Source: JBFHIJ01 sp963678775 | GTDB taxonomy: Bacteria; Bacteroidota; Ignavibacteria; Kapaibacteriales; UBA2268 | DNA: 64,000 bases | Direction: 5' to 3' | Assembly (NCBI GenBank): GCA_963678775.2 | Contig: CAXXGR010000002.1 | Coordinates: forward strand, 124,001-188,000 | In this document: positions 1 through 7,841 of the stretch, piece after piece | How positions within the stretch are numbered: the stretch's first letter is position 1 | How the letters are laid out: each line of letters begins with the position of its first letter | Notes under the pieces: generated by a model | Told to the model about the DNA's origin: nothing | Database searches by the model: none | The model's input: only the letters and a program-made list of their open reading frames with translations | Program-made: the position numbers and the translations under genes

Positions 1-386
1 AAGAAGATAAAGCGTTCAGGATTGTCAGGATACTCTTCCCAAGTAACCGGGTCATGGTAAACGCCTTTTTTGGAATCAAAATATTTATAATTGGTAGTGA
101 TATAAGCTTGGACTTTGTTCCTTGAATTTTGTACAGACGATGATTTAACTGTCGCCAGTTCTTCTTCGTCACCCATCGGAATCGGCATATCTTTCAATCG
201 ATTAATCTCGTGGATACGATTTTTACGTTCTGAAATAGTGCCGTATTTAGGAAGCATAATACGAACGTCGTGACCTAAATCCTTAAGAGCTAAAGGGAGA
301 GAAAAGGCAACATCGCCTATTCCACTTTCTTTTGCAAAAGGATACACTTCGCTCGATACGAAAAGAATACTTAGTGACTTAGCCAT
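1..386 (-). CDS. glgA: Glycogen/starch synthase, N-terminal part (truncated by window edge)
   Basis: Reading the minus strand from the ATG at 386 gives about 128 residues open to the left edge, so only the amino end is present. It opens MAKSLSILFVSSEVYPFAKE followed by SGIGDVAFSLPLAL, which is the start of the GT5 catalytic domain. The family has a K-x-G-G-L-G-D-V loop that binds ADP-glucose; here it reads KESGIGDV. Next comes the strand and helix with HDVRIMLPKYG, another GT5 signature. The enzyme would extend alpha-1,4-glucan chains from ADP-glucose in the cytoplasm. It is divergent from mtnA across 294 bp. The family call is firm. Glycogen synthase rather than another GT5 enzyme is inferred, because the C-terminal half is not visible. 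Confidence 0.85.
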   Translation of the reverse strand, partial: MAKSLSILFVSSEVYPFAKESGIGDVAFSLPLALKDLGHDVRIMLPKYGTISERKNRIHEINRLKDMPIPMGDEEELATVKSSSVQNSRNKVQAYITTNYKYFDSKKGVYHDPVTWEEYPDNPERFIF

Positions 387-680
387 ATATTTTGTTTACG
401 CTATTGTAAATTATAGTTACACAATCTGCAAAAATACGGAAAAACTACTAAAGAATGAAATAATACGTACAAATATTCCGTTTTAATTCCATTTTTTTTA
501 AAGGATTTAGAGAATTGTTTTTATTACAAGTATTCTTTTATACCTATTTGAGTCTGATTATATCGCAAGCGAAGGATTATGCAATAAAAAAATATATTTG
601 GAAATCTTTAAAAGTATTTTTTTCAGTATATTAGCATATATTTTTCTTTTATGTAAGTTTTAATATCGCATCCAAATCTT

Positions 681-1766
681 ATGAAAATACTAGATTCACA
701 ATACACAACTATCTGGGCTGATAGCAACTCCGATATTCAAGTTATAGATCAAACTAAAATTCCATTTTCTTTTGAAATCAAAACTTTAAAATCAGGCGTT
801 GATGCTTTTCATGCAATCAAAGACATGATAGTGCGCGGAGCTCCGCTTATAGGCATAACCGCGGCTTATGGAGTTTATCTTTATGCTCGGGAACTGCGTG
901 ATAGTAATAATTTTACGAGTGAGCTGATTGACTCTGCAAAGCACCTCATAGAAGCTCGCCCGACAGCAGTAAATTTGAAATGGGCTGTTGATAAGCAGAT
1001 TCAGTTCGTAAAAGATAGTAAGCCAAAGGAAACTATTATACGAGAGTTACTATCCTCCGCAAATAGAATGGCGCAGCAGGACATAGAAACAAATCTTGCT
1101 ATTGGCAGGCATGGTCTGGGACTCATAAAGCAAATTCAGGATGAGAAAGAAAAAGTCAACATACTTACCCACTGCAATGCAGGTTGGTTTGCCACAGTAG
1201 ACTATGGAACTGCAACAGCTCCAATTTACTTAGCAAATGAGTTGGGGTATAATGTGCACGTTTGGGTAGATGAGACGCGCCCAAGGAATCAAGGGAGTAA
1301 AATCACTGCTTATGAACTGCTCAACGAAGAAATCTCTCATGATATCATAGCAGATAATACAGGGGGGCACTTGATGCAAAATGGCATGGTAGACTTAGTA
1401 ATAGTCGGTTGTGACCGAGTTGCTGCAAATGGAGATGTGTGCAACAAAATAGGAACCTACTTAAAAGCTTTAGCTGCTTTTGATAATAACATCCCTTTTT
1501 ACGTAGCAATGCCATTAAGCACATTAGACATGACACTTAAATCAGGGAAAAATATACCCATAGAAAAAAGGCATGGTGACGAAGTCCTCTATTTCCCAGG
1601 GATGTGTCATGATAAGGAAGTAGAAATTTTGACTTCACCTAAAGAGTCCACTGCCGTTAATTATGGGTTTGATATTACTCCGGCAAAGCTTATCACAGGG
1701 CTCATTACCGAAGCAGGTATAATCCGTCCGAAAGAACTATTGCTAAAATACTCATTAGACAAATAA
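681..1766 (+). CDS. mtnA: S-methyl-5-thioribose-1-phosphate isomerase
   Basis: 361 residues, normal for the family. It isomerises methylthioribose-1-phosphate to methylthioribulose-1-phosphate in recycling of methylthioadenosine, in the cytoplasm. Visible motifs are VRGAPLIG, RPTAVNLKWAV, the catalytic-cysteine region THCNAGWFATVDYGTA, DETRPRNQGSKITAYEL, and the aspartate segment VGCDRVAANGDVCNKIGTY followed by IPFYVAMPLSTLD. These are the conserved blocks of MtnA and its eIF2B-alpha-like relatives. In the cysteine block the usual GALATAG is GWFATVD, a mild divergence. The start ATG at 681 gives a complete first strand. The stop codon abuts the ATG of the class II aldolase at 1767, so the two are surely co-transcribed. 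Confidence 0.93.
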   Translation: MKILDSQYTTIWADSNSDIQVIDQTKIPFSFEIKTLKSGVDAFHAIKDMIVRGAPLIGITAAYGVYLYARELRDSNNFTSELIDSAKHLIEARPTAVNLKWAVDKQIQFVKDSKPKETIIRELLSSANRMAQQDIETNLAIGRHGLGLIKQIQDEKEKVNILTHCNAGWFATVDYGTATAPIYLANELGYNVHVWVDETRPRNQGSKITAYELLNEEISHDIIADNTGGHLMQNGMVDLVIVGCDRVAANGDVCNKIGTYLKALAAFDNNIPFYVAMPLSTLDMTLKSGKNIPIEKRHGDEVLYFPGMCHDKEVEILTSPKESTAVNYGFDITPAKLITGLITEAGIIRPKELLLKYSLDK

Positions 1767-2348
1767 ATGGAAAAAGAATCCTACATAAAGTTTAATTGCC
1801 AACATACATATCAAAGTGTTGAGTTGCCTCAGCAAATTGATATGTTGATAGAGTTGGGCAATGCGTTGAAACACAAAGGACTAATCGGGAAGATTGATGA
1901 CACTATGGGGTTTGGTAATATTAGTGTTAAAGATACAAAAACCGAACTAATATACATATCAGCATCTAAAACAGGTATTCCGTGTAAATATACGAAAGAA
2001 CATTTCTGCAGAATTGATGAGTGGAATGCTGAAAAAAACTTGGTAGTCTCAAGAGGACAAATGCCTGCCAGTTCAGAAACATTAAGTCATCTTGCTGTAT
2101 ACGAAGCACTGGCTTGGGTTCGTTATGTAGTTCATATTCATTCTGAGAGCTTGTGGCAAAGCTTGCTTGATAAAGGACTAACAAGTAGCCAAGACATTAA
2201 ATACGGCACAAAAGAAATGTATTTTGAAATAGTTCGTTTACTACGTGAGTGTTCAAATCAAAACTTACTAGTAATGGGTGGACATAAAAATGGTCTAATA
2301 TTTTGGGATCAGGATATAGCTTCTTTAAAAAAAAGCATATTTACTTAA
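1767..2348 (+). CDS. Class II aldolase/adducin family protein (MtnB- or Ald2-like)
   Basis: 193 residues with the class II aldolase fold. An early GNIS segment is followed by ISASKTGIP, the acid residue in PASSET, the zinc pair HIHSE, and a third metal histidine in MGGHKNG near the C-terminus. Two roles fit the fusion-tight placement after mtnA. One is MtnB, dehydrating methylthioribulose-1-phosphate in the methionine salvage pathway. The other is an Ald2-type aldolase that splits the same sugar phosphate into DHAP and an aldehyde (the DHAP shunt). The SSE triplet resembles FucA/Ald2 aldolases, but bacterial MtnB proteins have similar sequence, so I do not decide. No mtnC, mtnD or mtnK lies in the window. 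Confidence 0.82.
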   Translation: MEKESYIKFNCQHTYQSVELPQQIDMLIELGNALKHKGLIGKIDDTMGFGNISVKDTKTELIYISASKTGIPCKYTKEHFCRIDEWNAEKNLVVSRGQMPASSETLSHLAVYEALAWVRYVVHIHSESLWQSLLDKGLTSSQDIKYGTKEMYFEIVRLLRECSNQNLLVMGGHKNGLIFWDQDIASLKKSIFT

Positions 2349-2431
2349 CATGTTACCAGCAAAAATAGATATTAATTATATTCTATCGTATATTTTGCTA
2401 TTTTTGAAAGTATAAAAATTTTCAAAGGCTA

Positions 2432-5400
2432 ATGAATACTAATTCAAATAAAAAAATCCAGCTACTAATTGTTGAAGACGATTATACTTTTTCTTTACTA
2501 ATCCAAAAAAGATTAGCACACGAAAATTTAGTCATTTCTTCTGTATATTCTGGCAAAGAAGCGTTGTCAAGCATACGTAAATCCCAGCCGGATTTTATGT
2601 TGCTTGATCTTAACCTTGGTGACATGAGTGGATATGAATTAGTGCAGCTTTTGAAGAAAGAAGATATCTGCCCAAAATTCCTTTGCATTACAAGTATCGA
2701 TGACCGGACTAAGACCGTAGAAATGATGCAAGAAGGAGCAATGGACTTTGTCTTTAAAGATCAAACATTTTTCGAGCTATTACCTGCCAAATTCAACCAC
2801 GCAGTCGAAAAAATAAAATATGAACGTGAGTTGGTCTCTGCAAAGTCCCAGCTTGAGCAAAGCTTGCTAAATTATAAAAATCTGTTTTCAAATTCGCAAG
2901 ATGCTATATACTTTACTAATCTAGATGGCAAACTATTAGATTTTAACGAAAGCTTTGAAAGTCTGTTTAAATATAGCCGTGAAGAACTAAGTGAAATAAA
3001 TGTTGAAAAGCTTTATTACTATAAAGAAGACAGAAATGACTTTATAAAAAGAATAAAACAATTAGGGTTTTTAAAAGAATACGAAGTTAAGCTTAAAGAT
3101 AAGCAAGATAACATCCTACACTGCCTGCTTACTGTTACTCAGCAGCAGAAAGAAGAAGGCTATATTTATCAGGGCATAATTCATAATATAACTACCAGGA
3201 AGCAAGCACAAGACGAACTTGCAGAGTCTAAACAAAAATACTTCTCTTTATTTGACAATATGAATGAAGGTGCCACTTTAAACATTTTACAGAGAGATGA
3301 ATCAGGTACAGTTATAGATTACCTGATAACAGATGCGAACCCTGCCTTTTGTAGCATATTTGGATTTAGATGCCCAACTGGCTATAGCGTAAATGCCAGT
3401 GATTTCTTTGGTATGGACAAACCTTTATTTTTAGATAAATATCTTTCTTTGTTTGATGCCGGAGCTACAAATATTTCTTTTGAACACCACTTCGATAATA
3501 TTGACAAGTATGTTCACATTTCTGCCTATCAAACAAGAAAAGACGAATTTGCCTCAATTTTTACTGATATTACAGTTAATAAGCAATCCGAAATAGCTCT
3601 TGCACATAGCGAAAATAAATTCCGCAGCATCGTAGAGCAAGCCACAGATGGCATCATACTTATAGATAATAAAGGAGTAGTGCTGGACTGGAACCAATCC
3701 CAAGAAATAATAACAGGGCTTGCGTTAACTCAAGTACTTGGGAAAGAGCTCTATCAGATAAACATCGAGCTTGACGAAATACCATCAAAGGAACAAGAAA
3801 AATTTAGGAACACTTTTAATAATACATTAAACTCATACTTAAACGACCTAAGATCAGAAGAAGTACTCTTTTTCGAAAATCCGGACATCTTTCCTAACTA
3901 CATCAACGGTAGAAATATAAATACCATTTTATTTCCCGTTGAAACTACTAATAACTTGCTTTTTGGTGTCATAACCAGAGATGTTACTTCAGAAACTACA
4001 CTTCAAAATGAATTGTTATATTCCAAAAAGCAATGGGAAAAAAGCTTTGATGCTGTACCGGATTTAATGGCTACACTCTCCGAAGATTTCATGATAGACC
4101 GATTAAATCTAGCAATGGCAGAGTATTTGGATGTAAATATCAATAAAGCAAAAGGTATTAATTTATCAGATGCCTTAAGCAATCGGTATGGTAAAGAGAA
4201 CGTTCACTATAAAATATTGCATTCTATCAAGGAAAGCCATGAATATGCTTCTTCTAATATACGTATGGATAATTATCTGATATCAACTTCTCCTTTATAC
4301 GATTCGGATAATAATTTCTCAGGTTTTGTATATTTGGCGCGTGATATTAGTAGAATAACACAAACAGAACTTGCTTTAAGAAACAGTGAACAACGATATA
4401 AAATGCTGATTGAAAATGCTTTTGATGGCATTTACCTGCTCAAAGATATACAATTCCAATATGTAAATAAGAGTTTTTGCAGCATACTTGGCTTTACAGA
4501 AGAAGAACTCTTAGATTCGGATTTCTCGATTAAAAACATACTTACCAAAGAGTCTATGAGCATTACAAATAGAAGGAAAATGCTTAGACTTGAGGACCAG
4601 CCCTTGCCGAATCCGTATATCATGCCTTTTAAGAAAAAGGACGGCAGTATTATCTATGCGGAGCTAAGCACCGTTGGCATAAACAAAGATGATAAACTCT
4701 CAGTTTTAGGTATCGTTCGGGATATAACGGAACGAAAGTTACTAGAAGACAGAATGCATAATCTCAATAAAGAGCTTGAGCAAAGAGTAGCAGAAAGGAC
4801 TTCGCAGTTGGAAGAAGCTATGTTTGATTTGCAAAAAGAAATCGTAATCAGAAAGCAAACTGAAGATAAATTAGTACTTGCAAAAAATGAAATTACTGGT
4901 GCATTCTACAGAGAAAAAGAACTAAATGATTTAAAATCACGCTTTATTGAAATGATTTCCCATGAGTACAGAACTCCGTTAACAGTAATTCTTTCCTCTA
5001 CATACTTGATTGAACGTTACACTGAAAATATAGAGAATCAAAATCTACTTAATAGCGTTGATAGGATTCGAAAAGCCGTCAAAGCTATGACAGATTTACT
5101 GGAAAACGTAATGCTTGTAGGAAAATTCCAAGAGCAAAATTCAAATATTAACCTTATTGATGTTAATTTTGCTAGTATTGCGCAGCAAGTTTATAATGAT
5201 ATCAAACTGATTGATAAGGAAGAGCATCATATTGATTTCAAAGTTGAAGATATGCAAGAATTTTCAAAAACTGAGCCTTCTATGCTCAGACTTATCATGC
5301 TTAATTTAATGACTAATGCGATTAAATTTTCTCCTAAAGGTAAAACAGTAACTTTCAGTTTGCGTAGCACTTCCTCACAATATATTATTATAGTCAAAGA

Positions 5401-5602
5401 CGAAGGTATTGGCATTCCTAAAGATGAGCAAGAAAATGTGTTTGAACCATTTTATAGAGCAAAAAATGTAGGCGCTATAGAGGGAATGGGGCTTGGTTTA
5501 AATATTGTAAAAGGCTGCATCGATCTGCTAGGGGCTCAAATTACTATCACTTCTTCGCCCGAAAGAGGCACCGGCATAATGGTAACAATTCCAAAAGTAT
5601 AA
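2432..5602 (+). CDS. Hybrid signalling protein: receiver, multiple PAS, histidine kinase
   Basis: 1056 residues, no signal peptide or membrane segment, so a soluble sensor. An N-terminal receiver domain (about 1-125) has the phospho-acceptor Asp59 in LLDLNLGD. About five PAS or PAS-like units follow, opening near residues 150, 270, 395, 530 and 655; several begin with the typical NAFDGIYLL-like strand. A coiled-coil linker (about 775-825) leads to a HisKA dimerisation domain with His844 in ISHEYRTPL. The HATPase domain shows N box LMTNAIKF, G1 DEGIGIP and G2 GMGLGLNI. The reversed order (receiver first) suggests that phosphorylation of Asp59 by another kinase modulates this one. The ligand is unknown, and no cognate regulator gene is adjacent. 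Confidence 0.93.
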   Translation: MNTNSNKKIQLLIVEDDYTFSLLIQKRLAHENLVISSVYSGKEALSSIRKSQPDFMLLDLNLGDMSGYELVQLLKKEDICPKFLCITSIDDRTKTVEMMQEGAMDFVFKDQTFFELLPAKFNHAVEKIKYERELVSAKSQLEQSLLNYKNLFSNSQDAIYFTNLDGKLLDFNESFESLFKYSREELSEINVEKLYYYKEDRNDFIKRIKQLGFLKEYEVKLKDKQDNILHCLLTVTQQQKEEGYIYQGIIHNITTRKQAQDELAESKQKYFSLFDNMNEGATLNILQRDESGTVIDYLITDANPAFCSIFGFRCPTGYSVNASDFFGMDKPLFLDKYLSLFDAGATNISFEHHFDNIDKYVHISAYQTRKDEFASIFTDITVNKQSEIALAHSENKFRSIVEQATDGIILIDNKGVVLDWNQSQEIITGLALTQVLGKELYQINIELDEIPSKEQEKFRNTFNNTLNSYLNDLRSEEVLFFENPDIFPNYINGRNINTILFPVETTNNLLFGVITRDVTSETTLQNELLYSKKQWEKSFDAVPDLMATLSEDFMIDRLNLAMAEYLDVNINKAKGINLSDALSNRYGKENVHYKILHSIKESHEYASSNIRMDNYLISTSPLYDSDNNFSGFVYLARDISRITQTELALRNSEQRYKMLIENAFDGIYLLKDIQFQYVNKSFCSILGFTEEELLDSDFSIKNILTKESMSITNRRKMLRLEDQPLPNPYIMPFKKKDGSIIYAELSTVGINKDDKLSVLGIVRDITERKLLEDRMHNLNKELEQRVAERTSQLEEAMFDLQKEIVIRKQTEDKLVLAKNEITGAFYREKELNDLKSRFIEMISHEYRTPLTVILSSTYLIERYTENIENQNLLNSVDRIRKAVKAMTDLLENVMLVGKFQEQNSNINLIDVNFASIAQQVYNDIKLIDKEEHHIDFKVEDMQEFSKTEPSMLRLIMLNLMTNAIKFSPKGKTVTFSLRSTSSQYIIIVKDEGIGIPKDEQENVFEPFYRAKNVGAIEGMGLGLNIVKGCIDLLGAQITITSSPERGTGIMVTIPKV

Positions 5603-5740
5603 ATTGCCTTTTTTATCATTTTTACACTATTTACATTATTTAATTTTGACATGATAGATTTAAATGCTAATATTGAAGTAGCTATAAATCTTTATAAGTG
5701 CAATGTATTAATAAGTGCAAAAATAAATTAAGGTGTTATT

Positions 5741-7285
5741 ATGTACAATCCGAAAGAGCAATTTGCTTTATCTAATCCTATTTCTATTATCACAGGCAAA
5801 GATCCAAAAGACTTCACTCGTGATGATATTATCAAAGTAATTCTTGAAAAAAAAATTGAACGTTTGTCTTTTCATTACACAGGTATCGACGGCAAAATCA
5901 AAGAATTGAGAATACCTATCACTAATCGTCAGCAAGCAGAAATGGTACTTACTGATGGCGAGCGAGTTGATGGCTCATCTCTGTTTAAAGGTATTGTCGA
6001 CCCCGGTAAATCTGATTTATACGTAGTGCCTGTTTATAAAACTGCATTTCTAAATCCATTTGTAGATAACTCATTAGATTTTATATGCCGGTTTGTCGAC
6101 AAAGATGGAAATTTAGCTAACTTTGCACCCGATAATATTCTACTTAATGCTGCTAATTTATTCCGCTCTGAGACAGGAATGGAACTTCAGGCTCTTGGCG
6201 AATTAGAATTTTTCCTTCTTTATAACGAAGAAGATATCCTCTTCCCTGCTCAAAAGCAAAAAGGATACCACGCTGCTGCTCCATTTGTTAAAACAGGTAA
6301 AGTGCTGACAGAAATGCTCCGTTATATCACTCAGCTTTGTGGTCACGTTAAGTATGCCCACCATGAAGTTGGGTATATGGATCATATAGATAGTGACTCT
6401 CCCGAACTTCACGGCAAAAAAGCAGAACAAGTCGAAGTTGAATTCTTACCAATGCCAATCGAAGAGATGGGAGATGTATTAGTACTTTCTCGTTGGATTA
6501 TCAGAAACGTAGCTTTCCGCCACGGCATGACTGCTACTTTTGTGCCTAAACTTGAAAATGGCCATGCAGGTAACGGTATGCACGTGCACATGCTTGCTCA
6601 AAAAGATGGCAAAAATGCCATGATTGATGAAAGTGGTGAACTGTCTGAAGTAGCAAAAATTATGATTGGTGGTCTTTGTAACTATGCTACCAGCATCACA
6701 GCTTTTGGTAACACAGTTTCTGCATCTTACTTGCGTCTTGTGCCGCACCAGGAAGCTCCAACTAAAGTATGCTGGTCTGCTATGAATAGAAGTGCTTTAA
6801 TAAGAGTGCCTCTTGGTTGGACAAATGTAAGCAATCTGGCTTCTCTTGTAAATCCTCAACAAACTCAGAAGGCAGCTCCGTTTAATAGTAAACAAACTAT
6901 CGAGCTTCGCAGTCCTGATGGCAGCTGTAACAGTCATTTGCTATTAGCTTCTATTGCTACTGCAGTAGAGTGGGGATTTGAAAACAAGAAAGAAGCGTTA
7001 GAGCTTGCAGAAGCTTCTTACGTTGCTGTAAATATTCATGAGACTAATACAGACGGTCTTGCTGAGCTTGCAACAAGCTGCGCCGAATCTGCTGAGATAT
7101 TGCTCAAATCTCGTGATTTATACGAAAGAAAAGGCATTTTCCCTCCACAAGTTATTTCTAATCAAGCGAAAATGCTTCAGCATGAAAACGACAGTGATTT
7201 GAATAAACGCCTAATGGCTTTGCCTGATGACGAAAAGCTTAAAGAATCTAGAAGAGTAATGCACAGAGACATTCACAAACATTAA
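5741..7285 (+). CDS. glnA: Glutamine synthetase
   Basis: 514 residues, a type I-like glutamine synthetase. It ligates ammonia to glutamate at the expense of ATP in the cytoplasm. The N-terminal beta-grasp domain contains RVDGSSLFKG. The catalytic domain has the metal-binding GELEFFL, the NGMHVHM loop (the family usually has NGSGMHTH), and the long signature YLRLVPHQEAP followed by SRSALIR-like NRSALIRVPLGW. The arginine-rich ELRSPDGSCNSHLLLA segment continues the active site. No adenylylation signature was recognised, so regulation cannot be read off. A strong hairpin terminator follows, so the gene ends its own transcript. Confidence 0.93.
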   Translation: MYNPKEQFALSNPISIITGKDPKDFTRDDIIKVILEKKIERLSFHYTGIDGKIKELRIPITNRQQAEMVLTDGERVDGSSLFKGIVDPGKSDLYVVPVYKTAFLNPFVDNSLDFICRFVDKDGNLANFAPDNILLNAANLFRSETGMELQALGELEFFLLYNEEDILFPAQKQKGYHAAAPFVKTGKVLTEMLRYITQLCGHVKYAHHEVGYMDHIDSDSPELHGKKAEQVEVEFLPMPIEEMGDVLVLSRWIIRNVAFRHGMTATFVPKLENGHAGNGMHVHMLAQKDGKNAMIDESGELSEVAKIMIGGLCNYATSITAFGNTVSASYLRLVPHQEAPTKVCWSAMNRSALIRVPLGWTNVSNLASLVNPQQTQKAAPFNSKQTIELRSPDGSCNSHLLLASIATAVEWGFENKKEALELAEASYVAVNIHETNTDGLAELATSCAESAEILLKSRDLYERKGIFPPQVISNQAKMLQHENDSDLNKRLMALPDDEKLKESRRVMHRDIHKH

Positions 7286-7312
7286 AATTAAGATTCTTTT
7301 TTCAATATTAAT

Positions 7313-7352
7313 AAGCCCTCAAAATACATAATAGCTATTTTGGGGGCTTTGT
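7313..7352 (+). terminator. Rho-independent terminator after glnA
   Basis: A 14-bp stem pairs 7313-7326 with 7336-7349 (one G-T pair; core AAGCCC / GGGCTT) and is followed by a short T run. Confidence 0.8.
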
Positions 7353-7386
7353 TTATAGCGAAACATAGTTATTCTTATCAACTGAG

Positions 7387-7552
7387 ATTTGTCATTAGAA
7401 AAGACATAAAAGCTTTAAAGTCGTTGAATGGAAAGGAGTTGAAACCTCTTGTTTAATAAGCTATAACGTAATGTTTTCTTATAAGAATCAGGGAAGATTT
7501 GCCAAGATTCTATAGTCATTCACAGTACTTTTGGTAACATCTAATGACAAAT
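7387..7552 (+). mobile_element. MITE-like element, copy 1
   Basis: A 166-bp intergenic element bounded by perfect 13-bp terminal inverted repeats (ATTTGTCATTAGA at 7387-7399 and its complement at 7540-7552). It is one of five related copies in the window. The interior carries the family's GGAAAGGAGTTGAAACCTCTT imperfect palindrome and a TAACGTAAT block. The 8-mer TTATCAAC occurs just outside both ends (7375-7382 and 7559-7566), which looks like a target-site duplication. It has no coding capacity, so it would need a transposase in trans. It fills most of the gap between glnA and metG. Confidence 0.72.
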
Positions 7553-7841
7553 CCGGGATTATCAACAATAATAGTTGTAAAAAAGACAAATTTATTATTT
7601 TAATAGTTTTGCATTAATCGCTTGAATGTGGCATTTGCTTGTTATACAGATACTTACTGAGTAAAATCACTTCTCTATTGACTCCGATTACTTTATCAGC
7701 CGGATTAGCAATAATAATTCGGCGATATCTTTATCTATACAAAACATATCAGGGCTTTACTATTACATTTGCCCATACTTCAGCAAATATTATTATATTT
7801 GCTATACTTAGATTATTTGAAATCGAAATTTGGAAAATGAT

